Positions 1 to 5,873 are shown, counted from the first letter of the stretch. The stretch: 6,079 nucleotides of DNA from Candidatus Pacearchaeota archaeon (GCA_016234025.1 JACQLL010000068.1:1-6079), one strand, 5' to 3'. The notes: generated from the sequence alone by a model not told the origin. Translations and numbers: made by a program.

Positions 1-986
1 AGATAAAGGGGTGGGAGAGACCGATAATTAAAAATGGGCTTAAAGGATTTTCCTTGAAATTTTTTAACGAGCCGTTAACAGAAGAGAATGTGAGGCAAGT
101 AAAAGACATCGAAGTTTTATCTGTATTTCTAAATTCAAATATTACAAAAAAAATTTTTGGCAAACTTCCGAAGCTGAAGTTAATCGTGACGCGTTCGACT
201 GGCTTCGATCATATCGATTTAAATGAAGCAAAAAAGAGGAAGGTGATGGTATGCAACCGGCCTGTTTACGGCGAGAACACCGTCGCTGAACATACGTTTG
301 CTTTGATTTTAGCTCTCTCTAGAAAAGTTCATAAGTCATACTTGAGAGCACAACAAAACGATTTTTCTATGGAAGGATTAGAGGGTTTCGATTTGGAAGG
401 GAAGACAATCGGAGTTGTCGGCGCAGGAAACATCGGAAAGCACGTTATTAGAATAGCCAAAGGATTTAATATGAAAGTTATTGTTCACGACCTTCACCCT
501 GATAAGTTTCTTGCAGAAGAGATGGACTTTCAATATGTGAGTTTTGAAACTATCCTAAAAAAATCTGACATTGTAACAATTCACATTCCATACAACAAAA
601 ATAATCATCATCTTTTTAATAAGAATGTTTTCGGAAAGATGAAGAGAGGTTCTATTTTAATCAACACGGCGAGAGGAGGAATCGTCGATACCGAAGCTTT
701 AATTAAGGCATTGGAGACAAAACATCTTTCAGGAGTCGGGCTTGATGTTTTAGAAGGAGAAGAATTAATCAAAGAAGAAAAAGAACTTCTTTACGAACCA
801 AAAAAAATAAAAGCACTCGAACAACTTGTAGAGGACCACATTCTCATTTCTAAGGACAACGTCGTCTTCACTCCGCACATTGCATTCTATAGCAAAGAAG
901 CTCTTCACAGAATAATTGAGAACACTATAAAAAACATAAAGGATTTTAAGAAAGGAAAAGTCGAAGAAATTTGCAAGGTTTATTAA
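1..986 (+). CDS. D-2-hydroxyacid dehydrogenase (D-lactate dehydrogenase type), 5' partial
   Basis: NAD-dependent cytoplasmic dehydrogenase of the D-isomer-specific 2-hydroxyacid dehydrogenase family, most like D-lactate dehydrogenases that interconvert pyruvate and D-lactate; the exact substrate is inferred. The nucleotide-binding motif GAGNIG is at 420-437. The catalytic triad is visible: Arg in NTARGG (672-674), Glu in DVLEGEE (753-755) and His in TPHIAF (876-878). The substrate-side motif STGFDHID and the family segment YGENTVAEH are also present. A TTG at 54 could be read as a start, but the same frame stays open to base 3 and encodes WERPIIKNGLKGFSLKFFNE, which matches the usual N-terminal fold of the family. 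The true start therefore probably lies about 20 bases before the window. The 327 residues seen are nearly the full family length. It ends 12 bp from the converging minus-strand unit. A role in fermentative NADH reoxidation is plausible. Confidence 0.9.
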   Translation, partial: IKGWERPIIKNGLKGFSLKFFNEPLTEENVRQVKDIEVLSVFLNSNITKKIFGKLPKLKLIVTRSTGFDHIDLNEAKKRKVMVCNRPVYGENTVAEHTFALILALSRKVHKSYLRAQQNDFSMEGLEGFDLEGKTIGVVGAGNIGKHVIRIAKGFNMKVIVHDLHPDKFLAEEMDFQYVSFETILKKSDIVTIHIPYNKNNHHLFNKNVFGKMKRGSILINTARGGIVDTEALIKALETKHLSGVGLDVLEGEELIKEEKELLYEPKKIKALEQLVEDHILISKDNVVFTPHIAFYSKEALHRIIENTIKNIKDFKKGKVEEICKVY

Positions 987-998
987 TTCAAACTACTC

Positions 999-1220
999 TT
1001 AACCCCTCTTTTCTAAATCTTTAATTCTCCTCTCCAAATCGGCGATTTTTTCAATTAATTTTTTCTGTTCATCTCCGGGAATTTTGTCGGCTGAAGAAAC
1101 AAAATCGTCAAGATACGAATTAAATAAAGTGCTTAACTTGCCTCCGAACAAATTCAGTTTTTTCTTTGCTTCTTTTACAAGCTTTTCATCAACGGTGATA
1201 TTAACTCTTATTTTCCTCAT
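999..1220 (-). CDS. Ribbon-helix-helix DNA-binding protein with coiled-coil tail
   Basis: Small 73-residue protein. Residues 2-9 (RKIRVNIT) form an alternating basic/hydrophobic strand, followed by two predicted helices at about 11-22 and 27-41. This is the layout of ribbon-helix-helix (Arc/MetJ/CopG) regulators, which dimerise through the strand and insert it into the DNA major groove. Residues 50-72 are a charged heptad-like helix (KLIEKIADLERRIKDLEKR), likely a coiled coil for dimerisation or partner binding. Its start overlaps the last 20 bases of the upstream gene, so the two are probably cotranscribed and translationally coupled. Such proteins often act as antitoxins or as repressors of their own operon; which applies here is not shown. 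The fold call rests on pattern only. Confidence 0.72.
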   Translation of the reverse strand: MRKIRVNITVDEKLVKEAKKKLNLFGGKLSTLFNSYLDDFVSSADKIPGDEQKKLIEKIADLERRIKDLEKRG

Positions 1221-1761
1221 CTTCTATGATTATACTATTTTCTTCAAGAAAACTCCCGAAATCTTGCTCTATAATATTTCCTTTAAAAAAAATAAATTTC
1301 ATAGGAGTAATCACATGCTTTATTCTTTCTTCTATTATATAAGAAAAAAGTTCAGTGGACTTTCTTAATCTGCATAACCTTTCAAGCATTCTTTCGTTTG
1401 CATATTCAGGATATTTTGAAATCACATCGAAGATTGTAAAACTCGGCCAGCACCTTACAACTAAAGAATATATCTCTTTTTCTGAAGTAAGAGTCTCGCT
1501 TTTCTCTATTTGTTCTGTCAAATTATCGCATAAATTGTCAAACAATTCTTCGTCCAATTTCTCGTCCAACATTTTATCAAATATCTCTCCTTCAGCGATA
1601 TCATAATAAAGTCGCGCCATTCCATTTTTGTAAACGAACAAATTATTGTAAAAACCAAAGCCGAGCCATTTTTCAAGCTCTTTTGATTCTCCTTCGTACC
1701 ATGTCTTAATGCTGAATAAAGAACAAGGTCTTATTACGCTTTTTCTATAAATTTTCTTCAT
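1201..1761 (-). CDS. Hypothetical protein, first gene of a two-gene unit with the RHH protein
   Basis: I do not recognise this family with confidence. It is 186 residues, soluble and acidic, with no signal peptide or membrane helix. The N-terminal third has aromatic-rich strands (KIYRKSV, KTWYEG, LFVYKNGMARLYYD); the middle and C-terminal parts are largely helical (about 58-90 and 94-150). The pattern loosely recalls the helical segment that precedes the mobile domain in archaeal PEP-utilising-type proteins, but the phospho-histidine domain is absent, so this is a weak guess. Two in-frame ATGs exist, at 1767 and 1761. I chose 1761 because a TATA box centred near 1787 places leaderless transcription at about 1761. 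The 3' end overlaps the RHH gene by 20 bases. With a DNA-binding partner downstream it could be the toxin or effector of a reverse-order pair; that is inference only. Confidence 0.65.
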   Translation of the reverse strand: MKKIYRKSVIRPCSLFSIKTWYEGESKELEKWLGFGFYNNLFVYKNGMARLYYDIAEGEIFDKMLDEKLDEELFDNLCDNLTEQIEKSETLTSEKEIYSLVVRCWPSFTIFDVISKYPEYANERMLERLCRLRKSTELFSYIIEERIKHVITPMKFIFFKGNIIEQDFGSFLEENSIIIEDEENKS

Positions 1762-1776
1762 GTGCATTTATACACA
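1761..1776. promoter_or_regulatory. Imperfect palindrome over the start of the minus-strand unit (candidate operator)
   Basis: TGTGCATTTATACACA has TGTG/CACA ends and differs from its own reverse complement at only two symmetric pairs. It lies between the TATA box and the start codon, exactly where a bound repressor would block the polymerase. The ribbon-helix-helix protein of the same operon is the natural candidate to bind it. The palindrome is seen; the binding is inferred. Confidence 0.45.
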
Positions 1777-1781
1777 TTAAA

Positions 1782-1791
1782 GTATAAAAAT
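1782..1791 (-). promoter_or_regulatory. TATA-box promoter for the minus-strand unit
   Basis: Read on the minus strand this is ATTTTTATAC, preceded by purine-rich GAGGAAAG, which suits a BRE. Its centre is about 25 bases ahead of the ATG at 1761, as expected for an archaeal leaderless transcript. It argues against the ATG at 1767, which would lie upstream of the predicted start point. Confidence 0.6.
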
Positions 1792-1806
1792 CTTTCCTCG
1801 CAGTTA

Positions 1807-1817
1807 AGTTTAAATAT
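1807..1817 (+). promoter_or_regulatory. TATA-box promoter of the ribosomal protein operon
   Basis: AGTTTAAATAT closely fits the archaeal TATA consensus. Its centre (near 1813) is 25 bases ahead of the eL18 ATG, implying a transcript with little or no leader. No Shine-Dalgarno sequence precedes that ATG, which agrees. It is divergent from the minus-strand promoter, with both boxes inside a 76-base intergenic region. Confidence 0.7.
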
Positions 1818-1837
1818 TCAATTTTATCAGGACTTAT

Positions 1838-2212
1838 ATGAAAAGAATAAGCAAGACAAAAATAAAGAACAGAACGAAAAAGAAAACGAGCCCTTCTTTA
1901 ATCGAAACAATCAAAGCGACGATGAAAAATCAAAAATGGAATGAAGTTGGAAAAATTCTTGCGTCTTCTTCAAAGAGATTTTCTTCTTTAAATTTATTTC
2001 AGATAGACAGACAAAGTTCTTCAGGAGACACAGTTGTTGTTATAGGAAAAGTTTTATCAGGCGGAGAATTGACAAAGAAAATTAAAATTTGCGCTTTGTC
2101 GATATCAGAAAGAACAAAGGAAAAATTAAAAGAGTCGAAATCAGAATTCCTCCCAATTCTCGAAGAGATAAATAAAAATCCGAAAGCAGAGGGGATTAAG
2201 GTGTTGCGATGA
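1838..2212 (+). CDS. rpl18e: Large ribosomal subunit protein eL18
   Basis: Archaeal/eukaryotic-type protein of the large ribosomal subunit; bacteria lack it as eL18 but have the distant relative uL15. The 124-residue length is usual for archaea. A lysine/arginine-rich N-terminus (residues 1-16) is followed by the family pattern SLIETIKATMKNQKWNEVGKIL, the basic RF/LFQIDR stretch and the core DTVVVIGKVLSGGELTKKIKICALSIS (about 65-92), typical of eL18. It is the first gene of the operon, translated from a leaderless-looking start 25 bases after a TATA box. Its stop overlaps the next start as ATGA. In many archaea eL18 is directly followed by uL13 and uS9; here a small membrane protein gene lies between them. 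Confidence 0.92.
   Translation: MKRISKTKIKNRTKKKTSPSLIETIKATMKNQKWNEVGKILASSSKRFSSLNLFQIDRQSSSGDTVVVIGKVLSGGELTKKIKICALSISERTKEKLKESKSEFLPILEEINKNPKAEGIKVLR
2198..2203 (+). promoter_or_regulatory. Shine-Dalgarno site for the small membrane protein
   Basis: AAGGTG lies 5 bases ahead of the ATG at 2209, inside the end of the eL18 gene, and matches the archaeal anti-SD (GGAGGTG type). It supports that start and independent translation of this overlapping gene. Confidence 0.6.
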
Positions 2213-2469
2213 AAAAGATAAATTTAGTTTTCATATCCATAATTGCACTTGAGTTAGTTGTAATGGCTACCGGTTATTATTTTTTAGCTAATAACTGCGG
2301 TCTTGCTTGTGATTCGCCAAATTTTCTTAATCCCTTTGGTCTTGGTGAAGAATCACGCTGTAGAACTTGCTCCCGTGTCCCTCACCAAATATTTTATCCG
2401 GCAGCAGATTTATTTATTTTAACGGTTGTTCTTTATTTAGTTCATTTGTTTAGGAGGAATAAAAAATGA
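2209..2469 (+). CDS. Cysteine-rich two-helix membrane protein, unknown function
   Basis: An 86-residue protein that I do not recognise. Two hydrophobic helices (about 6-27 and 66-82) flank a loop that holds all four cysteines: CGLAC (C-x3-C, near 30-34) and CRTC (C-x2-C, near 52-55). Lysines at the N-terminus (MKK) and the basic C-terminus (RRNKK) place both ends in the cytoplasm, so the cysteine loop should face outside. There the cysteines could form disulfides or bind a metal. Overlaps of four bases with eL18 upstream and uL13 downstream, plus its own AAGGTG site, show it is a genuine operon member. Its tight placement in a ribosomal protein operon may be a lineage trait and need not mean a ribosomal role. 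The short N-terminal hydrophobic segment could instead be read as a signal sequence. Confidence 0.72.
   Translation: MKKINLVFISIIALELVVMATGYYFLANNCGLACDSPNFLNPFGLGEESRCRTCSRVPHQIFYPAADLFILTVVLYLVHLFRRNKK
2452..2457 (+). promoter_or_regulatory. Shine-Dalgarno site for uL13
   Basis: AGGAGG, a full-strength site 8 bases before the ATG at 2466, lies within the end of the preceding membrane protein gene. It fixes the uL13 start and suggests strong independent initiation at the overlap. Confidence 0.8.
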
Positions 2470-2870
2470 AAAACCAAATAATCATCGACGGAACAAGTGG
2501 AGTCTTAGGGAGAATTGCAGGCTTCGCGGCTAAACAGGCGTTACAAGGAAAAGGAATAGTCATAGTAAATTGCGAAGAAATTTTGATAACTGGGAATAGA
2601 AAAGGAATAACTGAAAAATATAAAAGGTTGAGGGCAATGGGTGGCTCAAGCATGAGAGGTCCAAATTTCCCGCGTTCTCCTGAACGAATAGTAAAAAGAA
2701 CTATTCGCGGAATGTTGCCTTACACGAAAGAAAGAGGAAGAACAGCTCATAAACGGATTTTCTGCTACAACAAAACTCCGGACGAATACAAAGAAGCTGA
2801 AAAAATTCTACTAAAAAGAAAAATAAAACTCAAAGCAGTTAAATTATCGAGGATAAGCAAAGAACTATGA
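2466..2870 (+). CDS. rpl13: Large ribosomal subunit protein uL13
   Basis: Universal large-subunit protein that binds 23S rRNA and acts early in subunit assembly. The 134 residues match the usual archaeal length. Recognisable segments are IIIDGTSGVLGRIAGFAAKQAL at the start, VIVNCEEILITGNR (about 32-45), the basic SSMRGPNFPRSPERIVKRTIRGMLP block (about 61-85) that is the family signature region, and RGRTAHKRIFCYNKTP. The start is set by a strong AGGAGG 8 bases upstream and an ATGA overlap with the preceding gene. Its stop overlaps the uS9 start in the same way, giving the standard archaeal uL13-uS9 pair. Confidence 0.95.
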   Translation: MKNQIIIDGTSGVLGRIAGFAAKQALQGKGIVIVNCEEILITGNRKGITEKYKRLRAMGGSSMRGPNFPRSPERIVKRTIRGMLPYTKERGRTAHKRIFCYNKTPDEYKEAEKILLKRKIKLKAVKLSRISKEL

Positions 2871-3283
2871 AAATAAGCGATTATGAAAAAATGATATTTG
2901 CAGGCAAGAGAAAAACGGCTGTAGCAAAGTTAAAGCTGAAAAAAGGGAAAGGAGTAATTTATTATAACCATTTGCCACAGAACGAACTTGGATTGTTTCA
3001 TCGACTTGCACTTTCAGAACCGATAAGAATTTACAAGCAAGAGTTGGGAGACATAGAATATGATTTTTTCATAAAGACACGAGGCGGAGGAAAAGAAGCG
3101 CAGATTCAGGCGGCTCGTTTGGTAATAGCGAAGGCATTGGTAGAGACAAGCGGTTCAGAGGTTCTAAAAAAAGCGTACACTAAGTACGACAGGAACATGA
3201 TAGTCCCTGATTTTAGAAGAAAGGAAACACGCAAGCCGGGCGACTCAAAAGCAAGAGCGAAGAGACAAAAGTCGTTCAGATAG
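2867..3283 (+). CDS. rps9: Small ribosomal subunit protein uS9
   Basis: Universal small-subunit protein of the 30S head; its C-terminal tail reaches the P-site tRNA anticodon stem. The 138-residue sequence has the diagnostic GKRKTAVAK near the start (13-21), TRGGGKEAQIQAARLVIAKAL (about 71-91), YDRNMIVPDFRRKE and the invariant tail SKARAKRQKSFR; the last residue is the arginine that contacts tRNA. Tyr is replaced by Phe before it, a mild change. An internal ATG at 2891 would leave only three residues before GKRKTA. The ATGA overlap with uL13 favours the first ATG. No rpoN-like gene follows, unlike the common archaeal order; instead a new promoter and a sigma-like gene come next. Confidence 0.95.
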   Translation: MKISDYEKMIFAGKRKTAVAKLKLKKGKGVIYYNHLPQNELGLFHRLALSEPIRIYKQELGDIEYDFFIKTRGGGKEAQIQAARLVIAKALVETSGSEVLKKAYTKYDRNMIVPDFRRKETRKPGDSKARAKRQKSFR

Positions 3284-3293
3284 CTAACCGCTA

Positions 3294-3303
3294 AACTTAT
3301 AAG
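3294..3303 (+). promoter_or_regulatory. TATA-box promoter of the first sigma-like gene
   Basis: AACTTATAAG is centred about 26 bases ahead of the ATG at 3325, with purine/A-rich bases before it. It starts 10 bases after the uS9 stop, so the sigma-like gene probably has its own transcript. It also shows that this gene itself uses an archaeal promoter. Confidence 0.6.
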
Positions 3304-3324
3304 TCCTTGATATTCCAGAGTTAT

Positions 3325-4368
3325 ATGGAATTTAACAGAAATGGCTGGCGAGTTGTCTTAAAAAGAGACTCGAGAACTTACGGACGACTGCAAATTTATG
3401 AGAGAAGGGAAGACGAACCATTTGTTTCTCTTAGGCACAGCAACTCGCTACTAGAGAAAATTTCTACCGGGAATTTTCGAAGACCAATTTCAAGAAGGAA
3501 GTCAGAGCTTGACAAGATAAAGATAAAATATTTATCAAGAGTTGGTCCTGAAGAACTTGAGAAGAACCTCGCTTATGCTCTTCTTGCAGGATATCCAAAA
3601 TATTCTTCAATTGTGGAAATTCCGGAAGAATTCACGCCTCTGTCTAATGAAGATTTATCGAGCTTAATCGATAATCTGGAGAGAGCTCCCTCAACTTTAA
3701 CGCGCGAAGAGCAAGAGATTTTTTTCTCTAATATGATTTTCCACAAAAAAGATTTTTATCATAATGCAATCTCGATTTTAGAATCAGACACGACACCTAG
3801 CCCTACAGAATTATCAGAGCTCGTAAGAAGCTACTGCAGGACAAAAGCAATCTCCGACTTTTTGTTTCAAAAAAACATCAAATTAATTTATCTTGCACGA
3901 AACAGATATGAATCAACACTGGATGATGAAGAAAAAGAAGACGTGGGATGGAAGACACTTTTTGAAGCAGTTCATTTTTTTAGTCCTTGGCTAGGATGGA
4001 GTTTTACGAGTTACTTTATGAAGTCAGCCAAGAAAAACCTTAGGCGTTATAAAATTGCCAAAGGAGGGAAGCGTGTAGTGATAATGAATCTTGAATATTT
4101 AGAAAATGCTTCCCAAATAAGAGATTCAACATCGGACGCAGTTGAATTATTAGAATATCGAAGACAAAAATTTGAGGAAGCGATGAAAAGTTTGACGGAG
4201 AGAGAAAGATTTGTTATAAACCAGAGGTATTTATCTGACGGAGAAAGAGTAGTCCCGCAACAAGAGGTCGCCCAACTAGTAAGTCTTACCCCCGGGGGTG
4301 TAGGTGAAGTTGAGAAAAGGGCGAAGAGAAAAATTAGGGAATACGTGGAGAAAAATAGTCAGGTTTAG
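3325..4368 (+). CDS. Sigma-70-like protein, paralog A (archaeal)
   Basis: A 347-residue putative transcription initiation protein. Residues 1-95 form an unrecognised domain shared with the paralog at 4827 (motifs LRHSNSLLEKISTGNF and NLAYALLAGY). Residues 125-151 (LTREEQEIFFSNMIFHKKDF) are a helical block resembling the sigma region 1.2/2.1 lead-in. Residues 177-242 align with sigma region 2: FFSPWLGWSFTSY corresponds to FDYRRGFKFSTY. Residues 282-341 align with region 4: AMKSLTERERFVINQRYL, then a helix-turn-helix. Between them the linker is short, with no clear region 3. The Gln-Glu pair that contacts the polymerase clamp helices and the paired melting tryptophans are not conserved. An in-frame TTG at 3307 was rejected because the TATA box points to ATG 3325, and the resulting length equals the paralog's. 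The DUF192 gene follows with no gap. Sigma-like genes in some DPANN archaea have been reported from single-cell genomes; their function is unsettled. Confidence 0.78.
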   Translation: MEFNRNGWRVVLKRDSRTYGRLQIYERREDEPFVSLRHSNSLLEKISTGNFRRPISRRKSELDKIKIKYLSRVGPEELEKNLAYALLAGYPKYSSIVEIPEEFTPLSNEDLSSLIDNLERAPSTLTREEQEIFFSNMIFHKKDFYHNAISILESDTTPSPTELSELVRSYCRTKAISDFLFQKNIKLIYLARNRYESTLDDEEKEDVGWKTLFEAVHFFSPWLGWSFTSYFMKSAKKNLRRYKIAKGGKRVVIMNLEYLENASQIRDSTSDAVELLEYRRQKFEEAMKSLTERERFVINQRYLSDGERVVPQQEVAQLVSLTPGGVGEVEKRAKRKIREYVEKNSQV

Positions 4369-4800
4369 ATGGAAAACAAATATACAAAATTAATTTTAGT
4401 TTGCGCGGTCATAGCCATGTTTATTTTATTAGGGCTCTATCAGGAAGACAGAGTTTGTATCGATGAGAAGTGCGTAAAAGTCGAAGTAGCAAAGACGCCT
4501 GCTGAAAGAGCAAGGGGATTGATGTTCAGAGAATCGCTTCCGGAAAATGAGGGAATGTTGTTCGTTTTTCCCGAGGAAAACATTTATTCATTTTGGATGA
4601 AAAATACTTTAATTCCGTTAGAGATAATCTGGATCGATGAGAATTTTAAAGTTGTCGATATCCAAAAAGCAGTCCCCTGTTTAGAAGACGAATGTCAATC
4701 ATATATTCCAACAGAAGAATCGAGATATGTCCTGGAAGTTAATTCGAATTTTTCAGAGGACAATAAAATTAAGGTTGGCGATGAAGTAAACATAAATTAA
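4369..4800 (+). CDS. DUF192 family protein, membrane-anchored and extracytoplasmic
   Basis: A 143-residue protein of the DUF192 (COG1430) family, whose biochemical role is unknown. After a six-residue basic start comes one hydrophobic helix (about 7-24) that serves as a signal anchor, with the rest outside the membrane. The family hallmarks are all present: VEVAKTPAERARGLMFRESLP (about 38-58), GMLFVFP, FWMKNTLIPLEIIWID (about 75-90) and the closing YVLEVN plus KVGDEV. Four cysteines occur as two C-x4-C pairs, CIDEKC (about 30-35) and CLEDEC (about 104-109), suggesting disulfides. The ATG directly follows the TAG of paralog A, with weak AGGT four bases upstream, so translation is probably coupled. 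It lies between two sigma-like genes but has no cytoplasmic domain that could act as an anti-sigma factor, so a direct regulatory role is doubtful. Confidence 0.88.
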   Translation: MENKYTKLILVCAVIAMFILLGLYQEDRVCIDEKCVKVEVAKTPAERARGLMFRESLPENEGMLFVFPEENIYSFWMKNTLIPLEIIWIDENFKVVDIQKAVPCLEDECQSYIPTEESRYVLEVNSNFSEDNKIKVGDEVNIN

Positions 4801-4804
4801 AAAA
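4792..4804 (+). promoter_or_regulatory. Possible weak TATA element for the second sigma-like gene
   Basis: An AT-rich stretch (ATAAATTAAAAAA) lies about 25-35 bases ahead of ATG 4827, and no Shine-Dalgarno sequence precedes that start. This would fit a leaderless transcript, but the box is poorer than the other three in the window. Read-through from upstream is equally possible. Confidence 0.28.
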
Positions 4805-4826
4805 GATAAAACTCAATCATTAAGTA

Positions 4827-5873
4827 ATGGAAGAATACAAAGGAAGAAACTATACAGTAACTTTTAGTGATTCAGACCACGGCAGAACAGTCGCAGTAGT
4901 CAATGCAAGAAACGAGAGATGGAACTGTTCTCTGGAGCATAGCTCTTCTTTTTTTGAGAGAATATTAGCCGGCACTTTTCCTGTTCCTGGAGATAGAAGG
5001 TTCTCTCTTAGAAAAGTGTTTAAAAGATACACCCAATTTACGGGCCCGGGAAGGTTTCCGCAAAATCTTGGGTATGGAATGTTAGGAGAATACCATTGTT
5101 ATTTCGACAGTCCGGAGTTATGCAATGGATTTAGGCCAGTAAATCCTAACAATTATTCAGGAAATGGTAGAGGTTTATCATTTTCGCAGGAACAAGAATT
5201 ATTCGCGTCAATGGACTTTCATAGAAGAAATTTGCACAACACAGCCCAATCAATTTTTGGATTAGAACCCTCGAGAGCAAGCGAAGTGAGCAAGTTATTC
5301 AGCCTTATTAACTCATATAATTCCATAAAACCAATTATTGATGCACTCGCAAGAACAAGTATCCCTTTGATTTATCATAGATTGAAAGAAACAAGAAGGA
5401 GATTTCCTGACGTTGATGCTGATGAATTGACCTCTGCTCTTAGCGAGAGGCTTCTTATAGCACTGACTTTGTTTGATCGTAGAAGAGGACTGAAATTGTC
5501 AACATATGTTTGTGAGTCATTGAAAAGAACGGCCTATATAATCGCCATTTCAGAAATGAAGAGAAAAGATTCGCGATTTGTCGAGGAGTATAGCCCACCA
5601 AACACCTCCAGAGAACAAGCGCAAACTACAGAATCAGAGCTAAGAGCTGAAATGTTGAGGACTATTCTCGATAGAAATCTTGCGAGATTAACGGAAAATG
5701 AAGCGATAACTATTAGAGAGAGATTTGAAAACGGAAGGACCGAAATAGAGATAGGAAAAGAAATCGGCGTTACTGGGCAAAGAGTAAGTCAGCTCCAAAA
5801 TAAAGCTACTGCGAAAGTCAGGAGAGCATTCAAAAGAGAATACAGAAAAGCTTTCGGAGATGTTCCTGTTTGA
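4827..5873 (+). CDS. Sigma-70-like protein, paralog B (archaeal)
   Basis: A 348-residue paralog of the protein at 3325 with the same architecture. Residues 1-95 are the shared N-terminal domain (LEHSSSFFERILAGTF, NLGYGMLGEY). Residues 118-143 (FSQEQELFASMDFHRRNLHN) match the helical block of paralog A. Residues 168-240 are sigma region 2-like, with FDRRRGLKLSTYVCESLKRT as the clearest match to bacterial sigma-70. Residues 283-336 are region 4-like: LARLTENEAITIRERFENG, then the helix-turn-helix TEIEIGKEIGVTGQRVSQLQ, which should bind DNA. It is closer to the bacterial pattern than paralog A. By alignment, the clamp-contact Gln-Glu pair of sigma-70 is Ser-Ala here and the melting Trp pair is Glu-Ser. 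It may bind archaeal RNA polymerase, or act only as a DNA-binding regulator derived from a sigma factor. A structured non-coding region follows directly. The start has no rival ATG nearby. Confidence 0.82.
   Translation: MEEYKGRNYTVTFSDSDHGRTVAVVNARNERWNCSLEHSSSFFERILAGTFPVPGDRRFSLRKVFKRYTQFTGPGRFPQNLGYGMLGEYHCYFDSPELCNGFRPVNPNNYSGNGRGLSFSQEQELFASMDFHRRNLHNTAQSIFGLEPSRASEVSKLFSLINSYNSIKPIIDALARTSIPLIYHRLKETRRRFPDVDADELTSALSERLLIALTLFDRRRGLKLSTYVCESLKRTAYIIAISEMKRKDSRFVEEYSPPNTSREQAQTTESELRAEMLRTILDRNLARLTENEAITIRERFENGRTEIEIGKEIGVTGQRVSQLQNKATAKVRRAFKREYRKAFGDVPV

Noticed and set aside
54..56. TTG as the start of the dehydrogenase
   Set aside because: The frame is open back to base 3 and the upstream residues fit the family's N-terminal strand and helix, so the gene is cut by the window edge.
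1084..1606. Plus-strand open frames opposite the minus-strand unit
   Set aside because: They have low-complexity Ser/Phe/Lys-rich translations with no motifs or ribosome sites, and lie antisense to the better-supported RHH and 186-residue genes.
1762..1944. 60-codon plus-strand frame across the eL18 promoter
   Set aside because: It overlaps eL18 out of frame, runs through the TATA box and encodes Lys/Asn/Glu low-complexity sequence.
3281..3293. Small hairpin TAGC-TAACC-GCTA after uS9
   Set aside because: A four-base stem is too short to be meaningful in this composition.
3307..3324. TTG-initiated six-residue extension of sigma-like paralog A
   Set aside because: It would start only about 8 bases after the TATA centre. 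ATG 3325 is at the correct spacing and gives a protein matching its paralog in length and N-terminus.
4369..4800. DUF192 protein as an anti-sigma factor
   Set aside because: Only about six residues precede its membrane helix, leaving no cytoplasmic domain to bind a sigma-like protein.
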